A DNA stretch of 64,000 bases from Photorhabdus noenieputensis (GTDB lineage: Bacteria; Pseudomonadota; Gammaproteobacteria; Enterobacterales; Enterobacteriaceae), in the NCBI RefSeq assembly GCF_018448935.1, contig NZ_RCWC01000031.1:1-64000 (forward strand). Reading direction: 5' to 3'. Both the position numbers and the translations under genes were made by a program. The notes under the pieces are model-generated. The model searched no databases, was not told the origin of the DNA, and saw only the letters and a list, made by a program, of their open reading frames with translations. Shown piece by piece: positions 48,553-57,863 of this stretch (its first letter is position 1; the number at the start of each line of letters is the position of its first letter).

Positions 48553-49697
48553 TGAATATCCGCTGTACTTTACATGGGCTGGCTCTAGTCAGCCTTCTTA
48601 TTTCTGATTTCTCATATGGCGAAGCACTACTCAGCAGGGAAAAAATCGATGGCTGGCTGGAAAAATTAGGTGGCAGTAATACCTATGACAGCAGTAAGGC
48701 GATTGACTGGGGCGTTTTACCCGGCCCTTTTTATACTCCAGAGTTAGGTGCTGGTCTCGGGGTTGCTGTCGTTGGTCTCTATCGGCCAGATGATAATGAT
48801 CATACCAGTCAAATCTCTTCTCTTTCCCTGAATGGATTTGCTTCTTCAACGGGTGCCTTTGGCTTCACATTTGATAACTACAATTTCTTTGCTGATGATC
48901 AATGGCGTTTTTTTCTTTCCGGTACATTGAACAACGTTCCCACCTATTATTGGGGAACGGGATATCAAGCAGGTAAGGTAGATGATCGCAAAGAAAAATA
49001 TCGCTCACAGGAATTGCGCTTGCAACCCAGAATCCTCTATCGCGTTGCTGATTCTACCTATTTAGGCACTGGCTGGCATTTTTCATCATTACACGCCAAA
49101 GATCCCGATTATGGTGCTAAAAAACTTTTCGTAGCGGAAAACGATGGCCGGTCCATATTGAGTTCAGGCGTCAGTGCCTATTTCAGCTACGACACACGGG
49201 ATTTTCTGCCTAACGCTCATCAAGGGCACGTTCTTGATATTACCTATACCCATTTTTCCCCGGCATTAGGCAGCGATCGCCGGTTTAACACTGTTGATAT
49301 GCAATACAGCACCTATTATCAATTAGATGAAAAGTCCGTACTGGCATTTGATAGTTATGGTCGTTTCACTGACGGCCAGGTACCCTGGAATATGCTGTCA
49401 ATGCTAGGTAATAGCAATCGGATGCGCGGATATTATGAAGGTAGATACCGGGACAAAAATGTTATCAGCACCCAACTGGAATATCGGCACAAATTAAACT
49501 GGCGGCACGGATTTGTTTTATGGGCAGGGGCTGGTACCCTAAGTCATTACGCAGAAGATATTGGCTCAGAAAACTGGTTACCTACAGTTGGCGCTGGCTA
49601 TCGTTTTGAATTCAAACCTAAAATGAATGTCAGACTGGATTTTGGTATCGGTAAAAAAAGCAATGGATTTTATTTTCAAGTGGGAGAGGCGTTTTGA
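48552..49697 (+). CDS. BamA/TamA-type (Omp85) 16-strand barrel without POTRA
   Basis: The 381-residue protein has a signal peptide (residues about 1-23) and a short N-terminal region that cannot hold a POTRA domain. The barrel follows, with segments typical of the bacterial surface-antigen family: PELGAGLGVAVVGL, SYDTRDFLPNAHQGHVLDI and the loop-6 motif NRMRGYYEGRYRDKN (compare VRGF in BamA). It ends in QVGEAF. A barrel-only Omp85 protein cannot fold others in the usual manner, so transport or a structural role with its operon partners is more likely. It is translationally coupled to both neighbours. Confidence 0.75.
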   Translation: MNIRCTLHGLALVSLLISDFSYGEALLSREKIDGWLEKLGGSNTYDSSKAIDWGVLPGPFYTPELGAGLGVAVVGLYRPDDNDHTSQISSLSLNGFASSTGAFGFTFDNYNFFADDQWRFFLSGTLNNVPTYYWGTGYQAGKVDDRKEKYRSQELRLQPRILYRVADSTYLGTGWHFSSLHAKDPDYGAKKLFVAENDGRSILSSGVSAYFSYDTRDFLPNAHQGHVLDITYTHFSPALGSDRRFNTVDMQYSTYYQLDEKSVLAFDSYGRFTDGQVPWNMLSMLGNSNRMRGYYEGRYRDKNVISTQLEYRHKLNWRHGFVLWAGAGTLSHYAEDIGSENWLPTVGAGYRFEFKPKMNVRLDFGIGKKSNGFYFQVGEAF

Positions 49698-50815
49698 AAT
49701 TGCGTTTATGGATTGCTGCTTTAACGTTAGTTGCAGGATGCCAAGGAACTTTTTCTTCAATCGCACCAGTACAACCTGACTTAAATAGTGAAACAACCGC
49801 CGAAGCCACCCGTGCGTGGCCGGTGCTTGCTCCGATTCCCTCTCCCGAAGGATTAAGAGCTTGCTGTGCTTTTGGCTATAATTTAAAAACTGAATTACTG
49901 ACCATTCCAGTACCTTTTTACCACATAAGTAATGTGCTGGATGCCAATAATCTTGGGGCACATAATTACAACAACAGTTTTTTTGGTACCGTTGCTTCAT
50001 TAACAGGACTCAGTAATGAAAAAGTGGGGATGATATATACCCGTAGAGGCGGATTCATTGATATTTCCCATGTACGGGATACCGCTGATAATGCGGTTTT
50101 TCTGTTCAGTCAAATCTGGCCTCGTCTTGGAGAAGAGTGGCAAATAGAACTCAGCAACGAATTAGCATCACGCCGTATCCAGTTCTATCAATTCACACCA
50201 CCAGCAGCGATAGAACAACGTTATACCTTAAGTGCTTATCTAGCCGTAAAATTGGCTTTTGAACTTGCTGCATGGCATGAAATCGCCCAATGGTATGGCT
50301 ATCAGTCTGTACCGGGATTTTCTGAAAAAGTCTCTGCGTTTTCTCCTGAAGACCTCTATTCTAATCTATTAGGCGCTCGTCTTTCCCTCTCTTTGATATT
50401 GGCAGGACAAGTACCGTCAATGAAACAATACCGTCTATCAATGCAAGCTATTCTGCCTCCAGCACTGCATGAACTGGAAGCCTTATCCCCTGATGAAACG
50501 CGGAAAATGTTTGAACAGGTTGATGGTATCTGGTGGGACAGCAAGCGCCGCATTCCTGATAAACGCTTAATCCTTCAACGTGATTTCCATATTCACAGCG
50601 ATCGCACACCTAATATGGTGCCTACAGAACAGCAATTTCCACTTAGGCTTACCTTGCCACAACAATATATTGGCTACAAATTATCTGAATTGGCTGAATT
50701 ACAATTGTGGCCTAGCCGCCAAATGAAAGATCTTCCTGTACCAGAAAGCTACTGGATTGCCCCTGATTTTCCTCAATTAGCAGAAAAAGCGAAAGAACAA
50801 CAAGAGAATTATTGA
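49694..50815 (+). CDS. DUF4056-type lipoprotein
   Basis: The 373-residue protein begins at TTG 49694 with GGGAGAGG ahead; no in-frame ATG fits as well. The lipobox LVAGC makes Cys16 the lipidation site. The sequence matches what I recall of the DUF4056 family (RACCAFGYNLKTELL, DISHVRDTADNAVFL, LAAWHEIAQWYG, SDRTPNMVP). The HEIAQ segment resembles but does not meet the zinc-protease HExxH rule. Function is unknown. Its link to two barrels suggests an outer-membrane complex. Confidence 0.72.
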   Translation: MKLRLWIAALTLVAGCQGTFSSIAPVQPDLNSETTAEATRAWPVLAPIPSPEGLRACCAFGYNLKTELLTIPVPFYHISNVLDANNLGAHNYNNSFFGTVASLTGLSNEKVGMIYTRRGGFIDISHVRDTADNAVFLFSQIWPRLGEEWQIELSNELASRRIQFYQFTPPAAIEQRYTLSAYLAVKLAFELAAWHEIAQWYGYQSVPGFSEKVSAFSPEDLYSNLLGARLSLSLILAGQVPSMKQYRLSMQAILPPALHELEALSPDETRKMFEQVDGIWWDSKRRIPDKRLILQRDFHIHSDRTPNMVPTEQQFPLRLTLPQQYIGYKLSELAELQLWPSRQMKDLPVPESYWIAPDFPQLAEKAKEQQENY

Positions 50816-51643
50816 TTCACATATTTTCAATGAAAGAATTAATATAGCATTATGAGTTAAAGTATATAGGAAATTTTAGATTACTATTTTCTAAACAATA
50901 ATCCCATTGAAGTATCATCAATCATTATTTACTATTTACGCAATGTTACACCACAATATAAAATCGACATTATCTATAATAAAATTAAACTATACTGACT
51001 GTACTTAAATTAAATCAGAAGAGTAAAACCCACATCAACAAGCCATTATTTCACCGGATAAAAAAATCGTATTGAAATATTTACAAAGATAAAAAATCAA
51101 TAAACAACTGATATAAAATAATTAATATTACATAACATCTAAAAAATAAATCAAAAAATTATAAAAACATTAACCAACCAAATAGATCAAAAAAGAAATA
51201 AAATCTCAAAAAGACAAAAAAATTAGAGAATAATCCCTAATTATACTCACAAACTGTGTATTTCACTTATTTTTATCGAAAAACCAGACATTCACTCTTA
51301 ATTTACTTTAAATAATAAAAATCCCTTCTTAAATAGGTTTAATCGTCTATAATATATGTTTCCAAGTTATAAATATGTATAAACAATATCATCTTTATCC
51401 AAATGGATAAAATAAGAATTTACATTAGCAATAATTATAATTATTCAAAAAATCTCAAGTTACTAAACTATTTTCAACTATATAATATATTGATTTTTAT
51501 TTTAAATTTACAGAATCAATCAATTTAATAGATAAATACCAACATTGTTTTCTTAATTTTTTTGATGTATCGGGGGATTCAGGGCCCCTATCTTTACCCC
51601 CTGTTCAAACCAATTAAGATGTCCCTACTCCTGGAGAGGAAAA
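50816..51643. other. AT-rich fimbrial promoter region
   Basis: This stretch of about 830 bases is extremely AT-rich except for a GC-rich patch at 51571-51603 (cgggggattcagggccccta and a C run), which can fold. GGAGAGGA before 51644 is the pilin ribosome site. I looked for inverted repeats that would flank an invertible promoter and found none that convince me. H-NS binding is likely from composition. Confidence 0.4.
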
Positions 51644-52225
51644 ATGAATAAACTCGCGTTATCAACCACCGCCGCCCTTATTTTTACCGCAGGTTCTGCT
51701 GTTGCAGCCGATAATGCTGCTGGCGGTACACTGCATTTCTCTGGTGCAGTCACTGATGCCACTTGTACTATTAACGGCGGTGCTTCAACTAGTCTGTCGA
51801 TTATATTGGAACCTATCTCAGTCACTCAAGCCGGACAAAAGGAAGGCTTAATTGATTTTGGTAAGAAAGCATTTACAATGGAATTTTCTAACTGTCAGTC
51901 CAAAGCCGTTGGTTTTGACCCCTCAACCTCTATGTTGAAAATCCAGTTCTCATCATCACATACCATTGCTAACGATGGTAAGTACCTGATGAACCAAGAA
52001 CTCAATGCAAACGGCAAGCCGAAAAACGTAGGTATCGCTCTTGTTAAACATGCCGAAGAACATACCCCTATTATGCTGAATAAAGCGTTTGATACAGGAA
52101 TCAAAGGCTCTGGAGCAGTACCTGAAACAGTCGATTTCTATGCGAAATACTACAAAATAGGCACTGCTGAGGCAGATTTAGGTAAAGTAGTAACAATGGT
52201 TACTTATCACGTTACTTATATGTAA
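51644..52225 (+). CDS. Major fimbrial subunit (chaperone-usher pilin)
   Basis: The 193-residue protein has a signal peptide (AGSAVAA-DN) and a type 1-like pilin fold. The marks are the opening GTLHFSGAVTDATCTING with the first Cys, the second Cys in FSNCQSKAVGFD, a donor-strand-compatible N-terminus, and a closing beta strand TYHVTYM with penultimate Tyr. It is exported by Sec, capped by the chaperone at 52293 and polymerised by the usher at 53017. GGAGAGGA precedes the ATG. A hairpin after the stop should give it more message than the downstream genes. Confidence 0.85.
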   Translation: MNKLALSTTAALIFTAGSAVAADNAAGGTLHFSGAVTDATCTINGGASTSLSIILEPISVTQAGQKEGLIDFGKKAFTMEFSNCQSKAVGFDPSTSMLKIQFSSSHTIANDGKYLMNQELNANGKPKNVGIALVKHAEEHTPIMLNKAFDTGIKGSGAVPETVDFYAKYYKIGTAEADLGKVVTMVTYHVTYM

Positions 52226-52244
52226 TTATTTACTACAATAAATA

Positions 52245-52268
52245 AAGCCTATTTAGATAAATAGGCTT
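52245..52268 (+). terminator. Intercistronic hairpin between pilin and chaperone genes
   Basis: AAGCCTATTTA (52245-52255) and TAAATAGGCTT (52258-52268) are perfect complements around GA, followed by ATTT. Partial termination or 3' stabilisation here is a common way to make pilin in excess of chaperone and usher. Confidence 0.65.
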
Positions 52269-52292
52269 ATTTAATTTGGCAAAAATAACATT

Positions 52293-52991
52293 ATGAAGAA
52301 ATTATTTTTAGCTATACTATTAGGGATGACGACTTTATCGGCTCATGCCAACATCGTTATTAACACAACACGTGTTATTTATCCAGCCAGTAATAAAGAG
52401 GTATCGGTTCAATTATTAAATGCAGGAGATCAACCCTCCTTGGTACAATCCTGGATAGATGATGGTGATCCTAATTCAACACCTGAAACAGCTAAAGTCC
52501 CCTTTTTACTCACCCCTCCAGTTGTCAAAATTGATGGCAATAACGGGCAACAATTAAGAATTAAACACATCAACAGCAATCTACCGACTGATCGCGAATC
52601 ACTGTTTTACTTAAATGTTCTGGATATTCCCCCCGTCGCAGAAAATATTGGCGACAAAAATGTCATGCAGATTGCGATTCGTACCCGGATCAAATTTTTC
52701 TACCGGCCTGATAAGCTTTCTATCTTACCTAAACAGATCCAACAATATATTGTATTAAAACGTGAGGGTAGCCAACTAAAATTGGAGAATTCATCACCCT
52801 ATTTCATGAATATCGTCGGCCTTAAATCTTCTGACACTCAACCTAACTTACTCAATGAAGGAACAATTATAAAACCATTCTCTTTTTATTCATTCAGTAC
52901 CAATGAAAAAGTAAAAGTTGGAGACAAATTAACTCTAGCTATTGTTGACGATTTTGGTGCTATACATAAATTAACTTTACCACTTCAATAG
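52293..52991 (+). CDS. Periplasmic fimbrial chaperone (PapD/FimC family)
   Basis: The 232-residue protein has a signal peptide (LSAHA-NI) and two Ig-like domains. It shows the family motifs NTTRVIYPASNKEVSVQL (first strands), PFLLTPPVVKIDGNNGQQLR, and LPTDRESLFYLNVLDIPP (the G1-F1 region with alternating hydrophobics that donates a strand to pilins). The Lys that anchors the pilin C-terminus is expected in the IAIRTRIKFFYRP segment. It serves this operon's pilin and tip protein. Confidence 0.9.
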   Translation: MKKLFLAILLGMTTLSAHANIVINTTRVIYPASNKEVSVQLLNAGDQPSLVQSWIDDGDPNSTPETAKVPFLLTPPVVKIDGNNGQQLRIKHINSNLPTDRESLFYLNVLDIPPVAENIGDKNVMQIAIRTRIKFFYRPDKLSILPKQIQQYIVLKREGSQLKLENSSPYFMNIVGLKSSDTQPNLLNEGTIIKPFSFYSFSTNEKVKVGDKLTLAIVDDFGAIHKLTLPLQ

Positions 52992-53016
52992 TGATATTAC
53001 TGGCATAGCATAGAAC

Positions 53017-55491
53017 ATGATAAGACAAAAAGTTAGTCCGTTAGCTCTGACAATAGGTACACTGCTGTATACAGGTTGTTTATGTTATGCCGCAACATTT
53101 AATACTGATTTTCTAGCCGGTGAATCTGCAAAAGCAGATTTATCCCGATTTTATTCCACATCAGAACTGCCCGCCGGCCGTTACGATATTGATATATATC
53201 TAAATAATGACTGGAAAGGGAGATTTGATATTAATATCCAGAATGATGGTAAAGATATTTACTTATTCAATGAAGATCTTCCCAGGTTAGGTATAAAAAT
53301 TGATAAAAACCAATTATCAGAATCAAACTTATCCAAAGATGAAATTCTTCTTACTAAAATAATATATGAAGGAACCGCTAATCTCGATGTGCCTAAACTC
53401 AGCCTACATCTGGTGGTCCCGCAGGCGTATGTCAAAAACGAACTAAAAGGCTATATCGATCCTGCATTCTGGGACAGAGGTATCCCCGGCGCTATGCTGT
53501 CCTATAATGCCAACTATTATCATACTCAAAATAGGAATAAACAAAACCGCGACCATGAAGATGAAGATAATGTTTACGTGTCACTTAATAGCGGTTTGAA
53601 TCTATTTGGCTGGCAATTACGTGATCAATCTTCTTATCAATACACACGCTCAAATGGTGATAAATGGAGTAACAATACCCGTTATCTGCAACGGGGAATT
53701 TCATCAATTAATTCAGAAATTCGCATTGGCGATAGCTATACATCAAGCGATTTATTCGACTCTTTCCGCTTTCGAGGTATTAATCTGAAAACAGATATGC
53801 GCATGTACCCCGATGCCTGGCAAGGATTTTCCCCTATCGTTAGGGGAGTTGCACAGACTAACGCTCTGGTAAAGATCACCCAAAATAATGTTGTTATTTA
53901 TCAAGGTAATGTACCTCCGGGGCCGTTTGCCATTGATACTATTTTACCAACAGGTTCAGGTGGTGATTTGCTCGTTGAAGTAACGGAAGCAGACGGACGT
54001 ATTAACAGTTTTACCGTCCCCTTTTCATCTGTTCCTAATATGATGAAAGAAGGTCTTGGCAAATATGATATCAGTGCCGGTAAAACACATATTGCCAACA
54101 GTCGTTATAAACCAAACTTTTTTCAAGCCAGCTATCAATATGGTTTTAATAATATCCTGACCGGTTATACAGGCACTATTATCAGTAAAGATTATTACTC
54201 ACTACTGTTAGGTAGTGGCTTTAATCTACCCATTGGCGCTGTCTCAATTGACGTTTCACAGTCCAGCGCCAAATTTGATAATAGCCCGACGATGAAAGGT
54301 CAAAGCTACAAATTGGCTTATAGCCGCTATCTTCCACAAACAAAAACAAATTTTTCGCTGGCAGCTTATCGTTATTCAACTAAAAATTATCTCACCCTAA
54401 TCGATGCGATTGATCTCCATGACTGGATAAGCAACGGATATAACCAACAATACTATTCTCATCAAAAAAATACCTTTAATATCAATTTGAACCAGAATCT
54501 TGGTAGTGGTGCAGGTTCACTTTTTCTTTCGGGAACATTCCGCGATTACTGGGGAACCCAGAATAAAAGCAGAGAATATCAAATGGGGTATTCCAACAAT
54601 CTGGGTAAAGTCAATTATTCCCTGACAGCAAGCCGTGTCCGATACAATATCAATGAAACAGAAAGTCAAGAGGAACAGCGTTACTATCTGATGCTATCTA
54701 TTCCTTTTGAATTGTTTGGCTACCCCGCCTATTTGACCAACAATGTCTCAGTCAATGAAAACCACTATGACAACAGTAACGTAGGATTAAGCGGCAGCGC
54801 AGGCCCAAGCAACCGTTTGAATTACCACTTCAACATTTCAGATCAGAAAAGCGGTTCGACAACAACCAGTGCAAATTTGACCTATAAAACATCCGTTTCC
54901 ACATTGAGTAGCTCTTATAGCCAATCCACGGAGTACCGCCAAATGGGGCTTGGCGCAATCGGCAGTTTAGTTGCTTATCAAGGCGGCATTCTGGCTGCTA
55001 ATCAGGTTGGGGAAACTTTCGCCATCATTGACGCGCCGGGCACGGCAAACGCTTCTGTGAATGGAGATAAAAGCATGGTGACAAACAACAGCGGTAAGTT
55101 GCTGATACCTTATCTTTCTCCTTACCGTAAAAACGCCATCATGCTAGATACCAGTGAAGTATCAGAAGATGCCGCTGAACTTATCGGTAACATCCGAGAT
55201 GTTGCGCCATATTCCGGTGCGATTACCCACATCGGATTTAAAACAGACCAGCGGAAAACTTTTATTTTCTACGCCGCTCAGGCTGATGGTAAACCTTTAC
55301 CTTTCGGGACTGAAATTGTCGATTCAGAAGGTAACAGCTTAGGATACGTTGGGCAGGGCAGTATGGTTTTCCTACGAGTAGAAAAATTACCACCGCAAAT
55401 TTATGTCCGCATCGGTCAGATAGGCGAAAAAAGCTGCATGATAAACGATCCACAGCCTGAAATGGGCTCCACTGCCAATATTTGCCGTTAG
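53017..55491 (+). CDS. Fimbrial usher (PapC/FimD family)
   Basis: The 824-residue outer-membrane usher has a signal peptide (GCLCYA-AT), an N-terminal chaperone-docking domain (FNTDFLAG...ADLSRF, LPAGRYDIDIYLN), a 24-strand barrel with plug (ARPxxRG-like region around FSPIVRGVAQTNALVKITQN and VYQGNVPPGPFAIDTI), and two C-terminal domains ending CMINDPQPEMGSTANICR. It secretes and assembles the pilus. The ribosome site is weak. Length is normal. Confidence 0.92.
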   Translation: MIRQKVSPLALTIGTLLYTGCLCYAATFNTDFLAGESAKADLSRFYSTSELPAGRYDIDIYLNNDWKGRFDINIQNDGKDIYLFNEDLPRLGIKIDKNQLSESNLSKDEILLTKIIYEGTANLDVPKLSLHLVVPQAYVKNELKGYIDPAFWDRGIPGAMLSYNANYYHTQNRNKQNRDHEDEDNVYVSLNSGLNLFGWQLRDQSSYQYTRSNGDKWSNNTRYLQRGISSINSEIRIGDSYTSSDLFDSFRFRGINLKTDMRMYPDAWQGFSPIVRGVAQTNALVKITQNNVVIYQGNVPPGPFAIDTILPTGSGGDLLVEVTEADGRINSFTVPFSSVPNMMKEGLGKYDISAGKTHIANSRYKPNFFQASYQYGFNNILTGYTGTIISKDYYSLLLGSGFNLPIGAVSIDVSQSSAKFDNSPTMKGQSYKLAYSRYLPQTKTNFSLAAYRYSTKNYLTLIDAIDLHDWISNGYNQQYYSHQKNTFNINLNQNLGSGAGSLFLSGTFRDYWGTQNKSREYQMGYSNNLGKVNYSLTASRVRYNINETESQEEQRYYLMLSIPFELFGYPAYLTNNVSVNENHYDNSNVGLSGSAGPSNRLNYHFNISDQKSGSTTTSANLTYKTSVSTLSSSYSQSTEYRQMGLGAIGSLVAYQGGILAANQVGETFAIIDAPGTANASVNGDKSMVTNNSGKLLIPYLSPYRKNAIMLDTSEVSEDAAELIGNIRDVAPYSGAITHIGFKTDQRKTFIFYAAQADGKPLPFGTEIVDSEGNSLGYVGQGSMVFLRVEKLPPQIYVRIGQIGEKSCMINDPQPEMGSTANICR

Positions 55492-55501
55492 GGAGAAGAT
55501 A

Positions 55502-56578
55502 ATGAAACTTAAACTATTATATCTGGCGGCCATAATCAGTCTGAATAGCACCATAGCCTATGCAGACTGCCAACCTAAATATGCAATAACAGCACCGGCA
55601 ATCACGGTAGATATAACAGATAATCTCACCCTGAACAGTAATGCAACCTGGATACTCAACACCCAATATTCTGGCTATTTTACCTGCACAAGAAATTCAT
55701 TATGGAAACAAAACTCTGTTGCTAACGGCTCGCCTTTTACCAAAAACAAAGTTGTCTTAGGATTCAATGGTGGCAAAGATTATGCCGAAGTGACTATCAC
55801 GAATCTTTCTCCTAGCAACAGTATTAACCTAGGAAACAGTAACGACACATACCCTGCCGGCAAATTGCAAGCCCAATTTACACTTAATGTAAAACTACTG
55901 AGTGGCAGACCCGGTGGTAGTAATATTCATGTCTTTTCCGGTAATTCTGCAACATTAAAAACTGCTGTAATTGCGATGGATACCACCAACTTAGGAATCC
56001 TTGATGCCATTCTCCGTTTCGCTACCGATTTCCTGACCTTTATTCTTACCTGGGAGTGGCCGACGCATTCTGAAGATATCTATTACCAACCCGTCACAAT
56101 GATTTTTAATCACAGAGATACAACTTGTCACTTCTTAAATGAGGGATTGACGGTGAATCTACCAAAAGTCAACCGCATTAGATTGCTTAACGGAACAGAT
56201 AAAGGAGAAACACCTTTTACCCTCAACTTTGAATGCAAATATCTTCAAAACGGTAAAACTTCACGCTCAGTTAAAGCTTACCTGAGCAGTAATAATCTGC
56301 TACCAAATGACAATCGAACTTTAATTGATAGCAAAGCAGGGGCCGCTAAAGGTGTTGGTATCCGTGTCTCTCAGTCAAATGATTCAACACCGATAACTTT
56401 CAGTGCCTCGCAATCCTCATCCCTCGGCGCAACGCTGCTATTCAGCAAAAACTCCGGCAATGTCATCGATAAAAACTTTGCCATCGACCTTAATGCTTAC
56501 TACCACGTTTATGATCCGCAAAACATCATAGCAGGGGACCTGAAAGCAACTTCTATGCTGAACTTTGAATACAATTAA
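55502..56578 (+). CDS. Two-domain fimbrial tip protein (probable adhesin)
   Basis: The 358-residue protein has a signal peptide (STIAYA-DC), an N-terminal region of about 190 residues with no recognisable family, and a C-terminal pilin domain (TTCHFLNEGLTVNLPKV, FTLNFECKY, final MLNFEYN with penultimate Tyr). That architecture is typical of tip adhesins. The binding domain has Cys23 and Cys60 for a disulfide and many Asn/Ser/Thr. The ligand is unknown. AGGGAGAAG gives good translation. It is the last of four genes; no minor pilin is present. Confidence 0.8.
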   Translation: MKLKLLYLAAIISLNSTIAYADCQPKYAITAPAITVDITDNLTLNSNATWILNTQYSGYFTCTRNSLWKQNSVANGSPFTKNKVVLGFNGGKDYAEVTITNLSPSNSINLGNSNDTYPAGKLQAQFTLNVKLLSGRPGGSNIHVFSGNSATLKTAVIAMDTTNLGILDAILRFATDFLTFILTWEWPTHSEDIYYQPVTMIFNHRDTTCHFLNEGLTVNLPKVNRIRLLNGTDKGETPFTLNFECKYLQNGKTSRSVKAYLSSNNLLPNDNRTLIDSKAGAAKGVGIRVSQSNDSTPITFSASQSSSLGATLLFSKNSGNVIDKNFAIDLNAYYHVYDPQNIIAGDLKATSMLNFEYN

Positions 56579-56596
56579 TCAAGAGGAAAATTAACC

Positions 56597-56619
56597 AAGA
56601 GGCAAAGGAGATGCCTCTT
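56597..56619 (+). terminator. Terminator of the fimbrial operon
   Basis: AAGAGGCA and TGCCTCTT form a perfect 8-bp stem with a 7-base loop, 18 bases after the last stop. The T run is weak. Confidence 0.65.
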
Positions 56620-57430
56620 ATCCCTCATCTTAATTAAAAATTTGTGTTTCAATAAGTAATAATTTGTAATAAAGTGTTTCTATAGAAAAATTCATTTACA
56701 TTTATAACTTACCCTGAATTGATGTAACACAATGATAATCCTAGTATTAATTCATCACGCAAATTCACTTAATTTCCTAATAAAATAGTGTAATTCTATG
56801 AAAAATAGAAAAAACATATTTACATTTATCAATTAAATTAAAAAAAACAATATCAATATAATGTTTTTTAACCCTATTAAATAATAAACAAAAACAACAG
56901 ACAACCAGAAACCAAAAAAGATTACCGAAGAATAACAATACGCTAAAAAACATATAAACAGAAAAATAAAACATATGAAAAATTTCAATTTACATTGATT
57001 AGAAACGGAAATAAATTATTAAAAATCAATAACATAAAAATAAATCAAAAATAATAGATTAGACATCAATATAATTACATGCAATGAAAAAACGTAAGAA
57101 AAAATTTAATCAAACATAATAAAAATATAACTTTAACTCCCCAAAAAAATACCTTTAATATAAAAATAGAAAGATAAATATTTATATTGCCAACCAATAA
57201 ACCATTAAGATTTTTTTATTCTTATATACACATCCATTATTACATCCTTACAATATCACCCAAAGTAAATATTTGTAACACATTGTTACTTATTTTAACT
57301 TAACATTTAGAACCATATCGAATATCCTGCACCGCACCAATGACAATAGATATATATAAAATTATCTCAGACCTGACAGATACGACTTAATTTTAACTCC
57401 CAGAGGAAAGAGACCATATCGGTAACAGGT
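56620..57430. other. Very AT-rich intergenic DNA
   Basis: About 800 bases with poly-A/T runs and no credible gene. A minus-strand frame at 56777-56974 (FYFSVYMFFSVLLFF...) is low-complexity translation of A-rich DNA. Likely silenced by H-NS or the remains of a lost gene. GGTAACAGGTTACC at 57421-57434 closes the region. Confidence 0.4.
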
Positions 57431-57439
57431 TACCTTTTT

Positions 57440-57529
57440 ATGAAAATGATACTTATTCTTATAACGGCAATATTAATATCAATTAGTTTATTACTCGCCG
57501 CAGTGTTCTTACGATTAGCAGTACTATAA
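57440..57529 (+). CDS. Possible 29-residue single-span membrane peptide
   Basis: The small frame reads MKMILILITAILISISLLLA followed by AVFLRLAVL, a single uninterrupted hydrophobic span with Lys2 and one Arg near the end. Size and layout recall small inner-membrane proteins such as YohP or the small type I toxins, but I cannot assign a family. It stands out because almost all codons are those of hydrophobic residues in otherwise non-coding DNA. No good ribosome site is near the ATG; the palindrome GGTAACAGGTTACC and TTTTT lie just before it and could hide or regulate it. It might equally be chance. Confidence 0.3.
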   Translation: MKMILILITAILISISLLLAAVFLRLAVL

Positions 57530-57863
57530 TTAACCGTACTATATAAAACTAAGTTCAATCACTTTCGATATTATACTAGCTGGTTTACAAATCACTTTTC
57601 TTTTGAGAAAGCGACCTACAGGCACAAAATTAACTCAAAAATCATGATTATATCTAATGAATAATCCACCACGAACAGGTAATATTTTGTACACAAACAG
57701 CACATAACCATATATAAATTAATAAAAAACCACAGAACAAATTAGCAAAATAATAATTTTTATTACAGAAAATATATTTATGAGTCGCTAATAACTCTGG
57801 CTATGCTGGATTTATTTTGCTAACATCAGCTTGTTTTTTATTCAGAGCAAACGAGGAAAAGCA

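Noticed and set aside
50816-51643. Invertible (phase-variable) fimbrial promoter
   Set aside because: Photorhabdus has such a switch at another fimbrial locus, but I found no convincing flanking inverted repeats here.
56777-56974. 65-codon minus-strand frame rich in Phe
   Set aside because: It is translation of A-rich DNA, with low complexity and no ribosome site.
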